Shown here piece after piece: positions 8,615-17,095 of a stretch of 64,000 nt of DNA. The first letter of the stretch is position 1, and each line of letters begins with the position of its first letter. The notes below the pieces were generated by a model, which was given only the letters and a program-made list of their open reading frames with translations, did no database searches and was not told the origin of the DNA. The position numbers and the translations under genes are program-made. The stretch comes from Alcanivorax nanhaiticus (GTDB lineage Bacteria; Pseudomonadota; Gammaproteobacteria; Pseudomonadales; Alcanivoracaceae), in the NCBI RefSeq assembly GCF_000756665.1, contig NZ_ARXV01000004.1, positions 124,001-188,000 on the forward strand, read 5' to 3'.

Positions 8615-9634
8615 TCAGACTCGGCTGAGCCCCTTTTGCCTCTGAAACTGCGGTAAAGACGCCAGAATATCCAACGCATGACGGCGCTTGGCCGGATCAT
8701 AAAGATCCACCGTGACCATCAACTCATCCACCTCCACCGTATCCAGCAATTGCGCAAGCTGATCCTCGATCGCCATGGCGTCACCGAGCAACTGCAAACC
8801 CAGGAACCCTTTCACCCCAGCCTCTTCCTGAGGATTCCAAAGTCCCAGCATGCTTTCCACTGGTGGCCGCATCCATAGCGGCTGCCCACGAAACAGCGCG
8901 AGGATACGCTGATAACTGGTAGTAGAGAGAAAGCGCGCCTCAGCCACTGAGTCAGCCGCAACGGCAGGCACCGCCAACATGGCATGGGGCTTGGCCAACT
9001 GTGCAGAAGGCTGGAACTGATCTCGATAAATCCGCAGGGCCTCGCGATATAAACGCGGCGCGAAGTGGCCGGCAAAGGCATAAGGTAGCCCCCGCTGGGC
9101 AGCCAGCTGGGCACTGTACAGGCTGGACCCCAGCAACCAGATCGGCACCTGCGTCCCGGCACCCGGGATAGCATTCACTCCTCTCGAAGCATCCAACGGC
9201 CCCAATAACCGTTGCAGCTCTGCCACATCCTCAGGGAACTGCTCAGCCCCAATACCGTCTCGTCGCAGCGCCCGGCTGGTCATCGGATCCGTGCCCGGTG
9301 CCCGCCCCAAACCCAGATCGATACGACCCGGATAAAGAATCTCCAGGGTGCCGTACTGCTCAGCAATGACCAACGGTGGATGGTTCGGCAGCATCACCCC
9401 TCCGGAACCCACCCGGATGGATTCGGTCTTGCCAGCAATATGCCCAATCAGCACAGACGTCGCCGCACTGCTGATGCCCTGCATATTGTGATGTTCCGCC
9501 AACCAGAAACGTTTGAATCCCAACGCCTCCGCGTGGCGGGCATAAGCCACACTGTTCTCCAGCGTCTGCGCCACCGAATCGCCCTCACGAACGGAGGCCA
9601 ATTCCAGCAATGAAAAAGGTAGGGATGCAGCCAT
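8615..9634 (-). CDS. luciferase-like flavin-dependent monooxygenase
   Basis: About 339 residues of the bacterial luciferase-like (LLM class) superfamily, which uses reduced FMN to oxidise small organic substrates. Family marks are [14 protein letters not shown] at the N-terminus, [30 protein letters not shown], and the flavin-site block [18 protein letters not shown]. The start at 9634 is preferred because GGGAG lies about ten bases upstream; the longer frame to 9721 adds 29 residues without family resemblance. It is convergent with the first protease with only 12 bp between stop codons and no repeat there. The substrate is unknown. Confidence 0.87.
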   Translation of the reverse strand: MAASLPFSLLELASVREGDSVAQTLENSVAYARHAEALGFKRFWLAEHHNMQGISSAATSVLIGHIAGKTESIRVGSGGVMLPNHPPLVIAEQYGTLEILYPGRIDLGLGRAPGTDPMTSRALRRDGIGAEQFPEDVAELQRLLGPLDASRGVNAIPGAGTQVPIWLLGSSLYSAQLAAQRGLPYAFAGHFAPRLYREALRIYRDQFQPSAQLAKPHAMLAVPAVAADSVAEARFLSTTSYQRILALFRGQPLWMRPPVESMLGLWNPQEEAGVKGFLGLQLLGDAMAIEDQLAQLLDTVEVDELMVTVDLYDPAKRRHALDILASLPQFQRQKGLSRV

Positions 9635-9763
9635 ATAACACTCCCGAAAATGTGAACCTGTCGCCCTATCAGATAGTGGGGGTAGAAAAACCGATGGCAA
9701 CACTGCTGGCGGGTTGGTCAAAAGTGTAGGCTTTTCCTACATATCTCGTCAGCCATGGTCACT

Positions 9764-9769
9764 ATAATG
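9764..9769 (+). promoter_or_regulatory. candidate -10 box upstream of the second protease
   Basis: A perfect TATAAT lies 28 bp ahead of the protease ATG at 9798. No convincing -35 hexamer is seen 17 bp upstream, so the promoter call rests on the -10 alone. Confidence 0.35.
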
Positions 9770-9797
9770 ACCGTATTGTGCTTTCATCGGGGGAAAC

Positions 9798-11603
9798 ATG
9801 CTTCGCAGTACTCTTTTCGCTCTGGCCTGCATTCTGTTAAGCGCGCCGCTCTATTCAGCGGATATGACTCCCCGAATCGTGGGGGGTAAAATTGCCGATG
9901 CAGAGTGGCATACCCTCGCTGCGCTTATCAGCATCAGCCGTAAACAAGCGGCTCAGCAGAGTGGTTTGGCCAGCCCCGTCTATGAAGCGCAATACTGCGG
10001 AGGGACAATTCTTGCCTCTCACTGGATACTGACCGCTGCGCATTGCGTACGCACAAAAGTAAACTCAGGCAATGGCACAATTATTGTTGATCACACCGGA
10101 GACATCGAAGTCCTGGTTGGCAGTCAGACTCTGGATGTTGCCTCCAACAGCTCACAACTTCTGGGGGTCAGCGCAGTCTTTCTACACCCAGCTTACAATT
10201 TGGACACACTGGAAAACGACATCGCGCTTCTGAAACTGTCAGAACCGGTACCATCAATCAATACTGTCAGCCCAATCGTACTCTCAGTCGCCAGTACCGA
10301 TACCGAGCTCGAAAACGCCACGTCCTACAACGACATCCTCACTGGCCTTGGCTGGGGCTCACTCACTCCAGGCAACCAAGGGTACGAATTCACCCAGGAT
10401 CTTCATGAGGTCGCCCTTGATTACCTCACGAACCAAAACTGCCAATCGATTTACAACTCCCCCCCACTGGAAACCATTCACGACACCATGCTCTGTGCCC
10501 GTGAATTGATTACATCGGCACCCTACGGGGAAGACACCTGTTCAGGAGACAGCGGAGGCCCGCTGTTCATGGGTGAAGGGTTTCTCAATGACAGGCCCCA
10601 GGTTGGCATCACCAGCTATGGATATGAATGTGGTGATGCTGCCAACCCCGGCATCTATACGCGGGTTTCGAAGTTTGTTCCCTGGATAGAAACATTAACC
10701 GTTGAAGAGAACAGGCCCGTAGGCGATTTATCCATCCATTCTCCCGAACAAAAATACCATGGGGAAAGCAGCACCTCATTTGACATTTCAGTGCGAAATT
10801 CCGGGTTCGAAAATCACCCTGATTTCCGCATTCTATTGGCTCGCTCAGTTAATCTGCAGCCCCCCTTGGTATCCGGGCCGGATTTCGGCACCTGCCAGAC
10901 CGCTGCAGAAGAGACCGTTTGCGATTTCATTGGAGGCGAATTTACTGCTGGCGACCAGCGAACCCTCTCAGTCACCATAGACAGTCTTTCCAAAGGCTAT
11001 GAGCAACTCAGGGTGACTGTAGAGCCAACGGGTCACGAGGATTATCACCGCCTCAACGACAGCGTGACGCTCGATTTGCAGTACGGCTATCCTGAGCTTT
11101 CTCTATCTGCCGAGCCTCTCTGCCTGAGCTCCGCCCCAAGCAATGCTCAGATGCGAATTGAGGCGATGTTATCCAACAGCAGCGACCTGATTCATTCAGA
11201 AGGTACCCGTGTGACGGGCACCCTGCCCGAGGGGCTAACCCTTCTAAGCCAGGCATCACCCAATTGCAGCCAGGAAAACGACATCTTCACCTGCACCGTC
11301 GGCCAACTGAATGCCAACAGCACTCTCAGCACCATCATTGCGGTAACCGCAACGCCCAGCGCCGCCATAACACTGGATATGGAAATCGATAACGACAATG
11401 GCCCCACGCCCAATTCCACACTTCCCATCTCCGTGGAGCTGGATTTCGACCGTGAAGACCTGCCAGCCTGTCCAGCTATTCCTGCCCCTGTGAGCAACGT
11501 AACCAGCAACGGCAGCAGTGGAGGAGGTGGCGCCCTCTCAATGGCGTTACTTTTGGGGCTGCCCCTGCTCGGCATTTACCGCAAGCGCTATACCAGCCAA
11601 TGA
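9798..11603 (+). CDS. second secreted trypsin-like serine protease with GlyGly-CTERM tail
   Basis: 601 residues. Signal peptide about 1-20, activation site RIVGG (26-30). Triad His82 (LTAAHC), Asp141 (ENDIALLKL) and Ser252 (SGDSGGP); Asp246 again predicts trypsin-like specificity. The region after about 300 resembles the DUF11-like C-terminal half of the protease at 6914. It ends with a Ser/Gly-rich linker, a hydrophobic helix and YRKRYTSQ, a GlyGly-CTERM signal. The two proteases share layout but their spacing differs enough that they are not a recent tandem copy. Export through Sec and type II secretion is inferred from the family. Confidence 0.9.
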   Translation: MLRSTLFALACILLSAPLYSADMTPRIVGGKIADAEWHTLAALISISRKQAAQQSGLASPVYEAQYCGGTILASHWILTAAHCVRTKVNSGNGTIIVDHTGDIEVLVGSQTLDVASNSSQLLGVSAVFLHPAYNLDTLENDIALLKLSEPVPSINTVSPIVLSVASTDTELENATSYNDILTGLGWGSLTPGNQGYEFTQDLHEVALDYLTNQNCQSIYNSPPLETIHDTMLCARELITSAPYGEDTCSGDSGGPLFMGEGFLNDRPQVGITSYGYECGDAANPGIYTRVSKFVPWIETLTVEENRPVGDLSIHSPEQKYHGESSTSFDISVRNSGFENHPDFRILLARSVNLQPPLVSGPDFGTCQTAAEETVCDFIGGEFTAGDQRTLSVTIDSLSKGYEQLRVTVEPTGHEDYHRLNDSVTLDLQYGYPELSLSAEPLCLSSAPSNAQMRIEAMLSNSSDLIHSEGTRVTGTLPEGLTLLSQASPNCSQENDIFTCTVGQLNANSTLSTIIAVTATPSAAITLDMEIDNDNGPTPNSTLPISVELDFDREDLPACPAIPAPVSNVTSNGSSGGGGALSMALLLGLPLLGIYRKRYTSQ

Positions 11604-11811
11604 CGCTGGCTATTTAGCCATGATGCTAGTGACCCAAGCTTTCAGAATACGGTAGCGACACCGCCAACAAGCAAACGTAAAAAGGGTTGATCCGGCTCAC
11701 AATTCTACCTCACATCCGCATTTGTAATCTTTGGCTGACAGACATGCCAGCCAATACCCCTATACTCACGGCCAAAATTAGTGAGGCACTTCTACACCCT
11801 TGGGGGGGACA

Positions 11812-13209
11812 ATGTTATTTTTACATCACTTATCCAAAAGAAAGATCCTTACAGCCGGCATCCTGTTATCTACAACCAACCTTGCTCAAGCCGCCCTGCA
11901 ACCTGTGGGGCCTGAATACCTGGTCAACACCACCTCTTCCGGGTATGAGGCCACCCCATTAATCGCCAACAGTTCCGATAACAACACCTTGATTGTGTGG
12001 ACATCAGAGGCTGCCTACGCCGAATCGGGCTCCTCCATCATGGGGCAGTTTTATAATCAATATGGCGAGGCTGAAGGGGCAGAAAAAACCCTGGTCGGTC
12101 TATCCGCCAACATCGCCAGAATTAGCGAGCAGGATAACTACGCGCATATTGCCATGACATCCTGGCCAGACGGACGTTTTGCCCTTGCGTGGTCAACAGA
12201 AGGTGACGCTCTCAACGAGTTTGAGAGCGAATACGACATGGTATTGCAGTTCTTCAATGCCGACGGGACAGCCGATGGCGACGTCATTACAGTCGCGGAC
12301 ACCTCCGACAGAGAAGCAATGCCCTCCCTCGCGAGTAACAATACGGGGCTCATCATCGCATGGCAGTCCTACCCAACCAGCGACACCAAAGAACTCAAGG
12401 TGAATACGCTCAAATACCGGCGTTACAGCAAAAATGGCAATTCTTTAACTGCCGCTCCAATCATCGTCAACAGCACTGCGAGCAATCTGGGTAATCAACC
12501 CTCTGCCGCCCTCTCAGAAGACAATATCGCCCTGATCACCTGGGCAACAAATGCGCAGGGCAAAGCCGTCGAAGGGAGTTCTCCAGACTACCGGGTCAAC
12601 GCTGCGCTATTTGCGACTAACGACAACCCCATTAACTCCTCCATCACACTGGATGCCATGGACGGTGCAGATACCCCCAGCGAAGTTCATGCCATCACCC
12701 TGAACAACACCGACTTCCTTGCGGCCTGGGACAGCGGTATCGATGGATCCCGAAACCCTCGCGCCCGCACTATCAGTGCCACCGGAAATCAAGGTGAACT
12801 AATTGAAAGCCAAACCAGCGGCGATGACGTAATTTCAGGAGTAACCAAAGATCAAGACGGCAATGCTTTCGTTGCCTGGAACCGATCTGAGTACGGAGAG
12901 CGAACACTCTACACCCAACATGTCACCATCAATGGTGCTGTCGGCAGCCCTGTGCAGGTATCAACCTACACTGACCCAGAAGAGAACAACGCTGCTTTGC
13001 TCGTAGATAGTGACGGCGTGCTCACCATCGCATGGGAGAGCTGGATCACCAATGATGACGATGCACCAGATATCTACGCTCGCCGTTTCAACGTAACCAA
13101 CCAACCCCCTGCTACAAAAGAGGAAGGCGGCAGTAGCGGAGGAGGAGGAGCGCCTGCAACAATACTGCTGGGAATACTGGCCACTCTGGTGTTTAGACGA
13201 AAGCAGTAA
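11812..13209 (+). CDS. secreted beta-propeller-like protein with GlyGly-CTERM tail
   Basis: About 465 residues. An N-terminal signal peptide (LTAGILLSTTNLAQA) precedes repeating blocks of about 50-60 residues with the pattern DGRFALAWST, TGLIIAWQS, NIALITWAT, TDFLAAWDS, GNAFVAWNR and GVLTIAWES. The recurrent hydrophobic-A-W motif is typical of surface beta-propeller repeats. The C-terminus is EEGGSSGGGG, a hydrophobic segment and FRRKQ, the GlyGly-CTERM signal. No catalytic motif was recognised. The ATG at 11812 is preferred to a TTG at 11800 because a run of seven G lies just upstream. It follows the two GlyGly-CTERM proteases, so an adhesive or scaffolding surface role is possible but unproven. 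Confidence 0.78.
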   Translation: MLFLHHLSKRKILTAGILLSTTNLAQAALQPVGPEYLVNTTSSGYEATPLIANSSDNNTLIVWTSEAAYAESGSSIMGQFYNQYGEAEGAEKTLVGLSANIARISEQDNYAHIAMTSWPDGRFALAWSTEGDALNEFESEYDMVLQFFNADGTADGDVITVADTSDREAMPSLASNNTGLIIAWQSYPTSDTKELKVNTLKYRRYSKNGNSLTAAPIIVNSTASNLGNQPSAALSEDNIALITWATNAQGKAVEGSSPDYRVNAALFATNDNPINSSITLDAMDGADTPSEVHAITLNNTDFLAAWDSGIDGSRNPRARTISATGNQGELIESQTSGDDVISGVTKDQDGNAFVAWNRSEYGERTLYTQHVTINGAVGSPVQVSTYTDPEENNAALLVDSDGVLTIAWESWITNDDDAPDIYARRFNVTNQPPATKEEGGSSGGGGAPATILLGILATLVFRRKQ

Positions 13210-13216
13210 AACGAGA

Positions 13217-13243
13217 AAAGCCGGCAAAATGCCGGCTTTTTCA
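13217..13243 (+). terminator. intrinsic terminator after the GlyGly-CTERM propeller gene
   Basis: GCCGGC, then a five-base loop AAAAT, then GCCGGC and a T5 run, eight bases after the stop codon. Confidence 0.9.
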
Positions 13244-13389
13244 CTTGATAAAGATAAACAAATCAATCTGGGGGTTGATAACACCCCTCACCCGATATCT
13301 GATCGCGGCATTGCTAGTCAAATCGATGGATCGCACAAGCGAGAAATCAAGCTCCCGCTCGTGCGTCCATCATTACCTTTTCGCTTTTC

Positions 13390-14022
13390 TCAGAAGTGTG
13401 CAGTAACACCCAACTGGAAAGCGGATTGTTCAGGCTCGTAAGTGAATTCACGACCAGAGAAAGGGTCCTCGCTGACGATTTCGTCATACATCGTGCGGCT
13501 CCAATCGGCACGCAACGATACGCTTTCATTCAAGGGCAGCTCAGCACCAATCCCAACACGCAGCCCCCAAGGCGTTTCGTCTTCAACCGAGTCATTAGAG
13601 ATTCCATCATCAAGATCAAAATCTGTTCGCTGTGCGCCAAATCGGCCATAAAGCTGGACAGCATTCACTTCTGTACCAACCAGGAAACCCAAACCATAAC
13701 TGGTTCCGGCCTCAACATGGAGAGACTCAGATTCAAACGTCTCTTTATACTCAGCAGTTCCCGTTCCGGCATTTAATTCAACAGCAAAAAAGGTACCTTC
13801 ACCGCCAAAACGAAGACCACCATACACACCAAAGGCCCCACCGGAAGCCGACAACCCGTCAAGATCAAGATCACCGAACCCTGGTTCCTTATCGGTATAG
13901 CCAATACTGTAATCGTCATAGCCCAGCTGAGCACCGACATAGGGCCCCGCCTTCACTACCCCAGCGGAACAAGCCAGCAACGCTGCTGAAACACGCAAGC
14001 AAACACTTCTTTTCATTGTCAT
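13390..14022 (-). CDS. small outer-membrane beta-barrel protein
   Basis: About 210 residues. The signal peptide MTMKRSVCLRVSAALLACSA ends near KAGPYVG. Alternating amphipathic strands follow: YVGAQLGYDDYSIGY, AFGVYGGLRFGG, FFAVELNAGTGTAEY, SYGLGFLVGTEV, VQLYGRFGAQRTDF, WGLRVGIGAEL. The last strand ends SAFQLGVTAHF with the C-terminal Phe used by the BAM machinery. This fits the eight-strand OMP_b-brl class. The start is among closely spaced ATGs (14016, 14022, 14025, 14031); the open frame to 14085 adds residues unlike a signal peptide. No partner gene is obvious; function unknown. Confidence 0.8.
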   Translation of the reverse strand: MTMKRSVCLRVSAALLACSAGVVKAGPYVGAQLGYDDYSIGYTDKEPGFGDLDLDGLSASGGAFGVYGGLRFGGEGTFFAVELNAGTGTAEYKETFESESLHVEAGTSYGLGFLVGTEVNAVQLYGRFGAQRTDFDLDDGISNDSVEDETPWGLRVGIGAELPLNESVSLRADWSRTMYDEIVSEDPFSGREFTYEPEQSAFQLGVTAHF

Positions 14023-14220
14023 CATCCACATTCCGTTGTTCAAAAAAACAAGATCACTGATACAAAACCAGCAACCGAGCAACATTACACTTTCAGAAAA
14101 AAATTTCCGGGAATGGGGTCACACGCTGGAAAGGGGGGTGTAAAAAGTGGATTGATTAGACAGCCGAAAGGGACAAAATTTCGCAAAGAACCTTGAGGGT
14201 CAACCTGCAACAAAAAAAAG

Positions 14221-14346
14221 GATACCACCGCAAATGCATGGCTTGACGGACACTACACTCTTACCCAGATCGGCGAACATTTTGGCTGCGGACGTCCCAC
14301 CGTTAACTGCGCCGCAAAAGTCTTTCGTGGAAAATGGGAGACCTGA
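14221..14346 (+). pseudogene. decayed C-terminal remnant of a RAYT-type transposase
   Basis: The frame 14221-14346 reads DTTANAWLDGHYTLTQIGEH followed by FGCGRPTVNCAAKVFRGKWE and a stop. It matches the helix-turn-helix tail of the intact transposase at 15303-16142 (AYASGGYSYQDIGSHFGLHF, then TTVAKIVRQ). No start codon or catalytic part remains and an in-frame stop lies at 14194. It is on the opposite strand to the intact gene, just beyond the orphan toxin module. Confidence 0.75.
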
Positions 14347-14364
14347 CACCAAGGCCTCTCTGAT

Positions 14365-14826
14365 TCACCCAGCATTATTACTAACAGCATCATTAAATAT
14401 GCTAGCAGCAGAAATGGCATCACCTTCATTCAATGCGCGAAGAGAGTCAATATACATTTTTGGCGGTTTATATCCGTGAAACTCAACATAGTGAAGAATT
14501 AGCGACGGTGAAACGAAGTACTCTCCTCGTTTAAGGCTTGGCAAGAGAATCAAAAAGTCCCCTAACATTCTCGTCTCCCCATGAATAACAGAAGTAACCA
14601 ACCCCCCATCATTGCAAACAGGGCAGCTAGCAAAACCACGAGAAATTCGAAAATGGCAAGATCGAAAAGCCGGCAAAAAAATCAGGCTCTTAAGCTGTTC
14701 GATATCACTATCTAAAACACTAGCTTCGGGGAATTTGGTCTTACCACCCAACCATCCAACATTAAAGAATCCCGCCAGCGGGTTTGCCAAGTCGGCGCAA
14801 AAAAGTGTCATGTCCCCGTACTCCAT
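14365..14826 (-). CDS. candidate immunity/accessory protein with CxxC and HYxxxHxYxPP motifs
   Basis: 153 residues, soluble, no signal peptide. Visible marks are FFNVGWLGGKTKFPE, RGFASCPVC (possible metal-binding Cys pair) and a C-terminal SLILHYVEFHGYKPPKMYID. This pattern (NVGWL ... RG-x-H/S-C-x-x-C ... HYxxxHxYxPP) recalls a DUF family often seen beside polymorphic toxins, but the family name is from memory. The ATG begins one base after the stop of the upstream toxin fragment, so the two are translationally coupled. Position suggests it neutralises that toxin; this is an inference. Base composition looks AT-richer than the core genes around it. Confidence 0.6.
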   Translation of the reverse strand: MEYGDMTLFCADLANPLAGFFNVGWLGGKTKFPEASVLDSDIEQLKSLIFLPAFRSCHFRISRGFASCPVCNDGGLVTSVIHGETRMLGDFLILLPSLKRGEYFVSPSLILHYVEFHGYKPPKMYIDSLRALNEGDAISAASIFNDAVSNNAG

Positions 14827-14827
14827 A

Positions 14828-15264
14828 TCAGTGATCCCAATCAGTATTATAGTGTTTCGTGCAGGCGACCCAAATAATACATCCTTGACCAGGCTTCAAT
14901 ATATCAGACAAAGGCATATTTCCAGTGATCGAAGTGGAATTACTATACACAGTTAATGGATCCCCGGCGGCAGGATGAAACAATTGGTAATTAGGCACCT
15001 CTTCCCCAGGGAGATACGTTGCCATTCCCTGAATATTTTTGGCAAATAATTTATCGCCTAAAGCCTCCCGGTTATTGGCTTCGATCGACAACTGGAGCCA
15101 GTCCTCTCTTTCCATATACCCGGCCACTTCATCATCCAGCTTCATATCATGGCGGGGTATGGTCGGATAAGTCCCCTCTGGAACTATCAATACACCTGAA
15201 TTGTTAAAATGCGCCCCATGACCTGATAAAGCAGCACCAGCGCCTTTCGGGTCACACCAGCGCC
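14828..15264 (-). pseudogene. orphan C-terminal toxin fragment (Stv-like domain), 5' end lost
   Basis: The open frame reads without a good start from the edge of the RAYT element: ...GAGAALSGHGAHFNNSGVLI, then VPEGTYPTIP, and later VPNYQLFHP, NSTSITGNMPLSDILKPGQG and CIIWVACT. The blocks SGHG, a PxGT turn, NYxL and LSxLLKPxxG-x-x-W-x-ACT resemble the 'putative adhesin Stv' C-terminal domain of filamentous-haemagglutinin and Rhs-type toxins (from memory). The only starts are internal (TTG near 15190). The reading frame is interrupted at a tandem 20-bp duplication adjoining the transposase end at 15269. Best explained as a displaced CdiA-CT module with its cognate gene downstream. Confidence 0.6.
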
Positions 15265-15271
15265 TTTCGGG
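15226..15271. repeat. tandem 20-bp duplication next to the RAYT end
   Basis: The segment CACCAGCGCCTTTCGGGTCA occurs twice in direct succession, the second copy running into the GGTCAGGTCTATA end of the mobile element. It could be a duplication made on insertion or by later slippage. Confidence 0.7.
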
Positions 15272-16228
15272 TCAGGTCTATATTTTATACCAAGCCATTC
15301 CCCTATCCAGGCTTGGCCTGCCGGACAATCTTCGCCACTGTTGTAAAGTGAAGACCAAAATGGCTGCCTATATCTTGGTAGCTGTAGCCGCCACTTGCAT
15401 ACGCAGCAATAATCGCAGCATTTCGGTCTGGGTTACTCCGAACAATGTCTTCAAGCGAGGGGGGCGGCGGCCTGCGTTGTGCACGCGACACATTGACGTC
15501 TTCTGTTCCAGCAACATGCGAAAGGCTTTTTGCAACAAAATCCTCATCACCCAGAAAAACCTGCGATTTGAGGTTAATCCAGATCGACTCTTCCCCTATT
15601 CCCTGAAACACAAATTCGCGGTATCGCCTTATCGCCACAGCGCGCTTCTGGCCAAAGGCAGCCAGCAGACCATCCGTTTCCAGCCAGGGTGAGCTGGGCT
15701 GTTTGCCAACCATTGCCAAATAGCTGCTCCAGGGCCACTCTCCTGGCTCTTTCACCATCCCCGCCCGCACCGGGTTCAACACAACGTACCTGGCCAGCTC
15801 CAGCAGATAACTATCACCATCAACAAGAATCGCTTTATAACGCCCCTGAAAGAGGTGCCCCACCCGTCGATGACGCCGGTTGCTATACTGCGTGTAAACA
15901 CCATTCAGTTGTCGCATTCCTTTGGAAAGGTTGCCATCCGGCGTTTCGATTACAAGGTGGTAATGATTTCCCATCAAACACCAGGCGTGACAAACCCAGT
16001 TAAAATCCGACGCAACATTGCCAAGCAACGCCAGAAAACGCTCCCTGTCTTCCTCATCCTCATAGATCGCCTCGCGCCGATCCCCACGGGACGTCACATG
16101 ATACAGCGCTCCTGAAAATTCAATACGAATTGGTCTAGACATCACCAAACCCTAAACCAAGGAAAGTCTAAAGTATAGACCTGACCCTATTGACCATAAT
16201 ATTGACCATAAAGTATAGACCTGACCCC
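15269..16228. mobile_element. IS200-like RAYT element with TATAGACCTGACCC ends
   Basis: One end carries GGGTCAGGTCTATA (15269). The other carries its inverted form TATAGACCTGACCC twice as a direct repeat (about 16176-16189 and 16215-16228), separated by a short TTGACCATAA segment. A single HUH transposase lies between. It separates the orphan toxin fragment from the immunity candidate of the main cdiA gene. Confidence 0.7.
15303..16142 (-). CDS. REP-associated tyrosine transposase (Y1_Tnp, HUH family)
   Basis: About 279 residues. RPIRIEFSGALYHVTSRGDR is the usual N-terminal strand of Y1 transposases. The metal-binding HUH motif is GNHYHLVIET and the nucleophile is probably the Tyr in NGVYTQYSNRRHRR. 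RYVVLNPVRAGMV follows, and the tail AYASGGYSYQDIGSHF holds a helix-turn-helix like those fused to RAYTs. These enzymes cut and join single-stranded DNA at short hairpins. The ATG at 16142 is used; in-frame GTG and TTG lie just upstream. The inverted GGTCAGGTCTATA motifs flanking it are likely its substrate ends. No TnpB is present. Confidence 0.9.
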   Translation of the reverse strand: MSRPIRIEFSGALYHVTSRGDRREAIYEDEEDRERFLALLGNVASDFNWVCHAWCLMGNHYHLVIETPDGNLSKGMRQLNGVYTQYSNRRHRRVGHLFQGRYKAILVDGDSYLLELARYVVLNPVRAGMVKEPGEWPWSSYLAMVGKQPSSPWLETDGLLAAFGQKRAVAIRRYREFVFQGIGEESIWINLKSQVFLGDEDFVAKSLSHVAGTEDVNVSRAQRRPPPPSLEDIVRSNPDRNAAIIAAYASGGYSYQDIGSHFGLHFTTVAKIVRQAKPG

Positions 16229-16262
16229 GCTGACCACGATTACTCGATTACTCTCCCGATTA

Positions 16263-17084
16263 TTAATACGGAACAAATTCCGCATCTGAAGCCAAGAGCC
16301 ATGCGTCTGCCAACTCTTTAAACAAATCATCGTTCGAAACATCTGCGAGCCTAGCCATGGCAGATTTCAATTCAGAAACATCCCATCCGTTTGAGTTGAT
16401 CGACATCCATGCACCCAGCATATCGCCTTGTCTAAAGCACTCATCAAAGACATTCTTTTTGTCACCTGGAAGCAACCAGCTCGGAACCAATGCCTTGCTC
16501 TTCATATTTCCTCGTACCTCTGGGGGGAATTCAATTAGACAAAAATTCCTTAAATCACCCACCACCTCCCCTTCAACAGGTAAGTCACCAGCATATTTTT
16601 CGCCAGGATCAAGCAAGCAGGAAGGAAGATCATCAGTAAAAATCGGAAGCGTTTTAAGTGCCTCAGGAACGTCTCCTACATCAACACTTAATTTGTCAAT
16701 TAAGTACGGATCATCCACGCCAACCGAAACACAAAAGCTTTCAACTTCGCTATCGACGCCATCGGCAGCCACGACCCCATAAAGGACCAGCAAACTTGCC
16801 AGCTGATCAAAATTACGTGCGATCTCTATAGCGTTCAGACCGCCTTCAGGGCGCAACTCAACAATGGTCATCTTCCGCTCACAAAACCAATGCTTCCAAT
16901 ATCCCTGGTATGAGAACAATGAACCATCAGTCCAAAGCGGCAATAAAGCTGGCGGAAACCCCCAAACATCACCAGGAGCTTCCCACACACCGCTAAGCAA
17001 AGGTATCTTTCGTGAAAAAATATCAACAGCAGGCTTTGGAAGCCCAATTTTTTCATATAACTTTAAATAACTTGAAGTCCACAT
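16263..17084 (-). CDS. candidate immunity protein for the adjacent CdiA-like toxin
   Basis: 273 residues, cytosolic (no signal or membrane segment), acidic. No family was recognised; the N-terminal part (PALLPLWTDGSLFSYQGYWK, then HWFCERKMTIVELRPEGG) could be compared with SUKH/SMI1-type immunity folds but lacks a firm motif. It begins 11 bases after the cdiA stop on the same strand, exactly where CDI systems place their immunity gene. Its composition is visibly AT-richer than the core genes, as usual for exchanged toxin-immunity pairs. Role inferred from position. Confidence 0.6.
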   Translation of the reverse strand: MWTSSYLKLYEKIGLPKPAVDIFSRKIPLLSGVWEAPGDVWGFPPALLPLWTDGSLFSYQGYWKHWFCERKMTIVELRPEGGLNAIEIARNFDQLASLLVLYGVVAADGVDSEVESFCVSVGVDDPYLIDKLSVDVGDVPEALKTLPIFTDDLPSCLLDPGEKYAGDLPVEGEVVGDLRNFCLIEFPPEVRGNMKSKALVPSWLLPGDKKNVFDECFRQGDMLGAWMSINSNGWDVSELKSAMARLADVSNDDLFKELADAWLLASDAEFVPY

Positions 17085-17095
17085 AAAAACACCAA

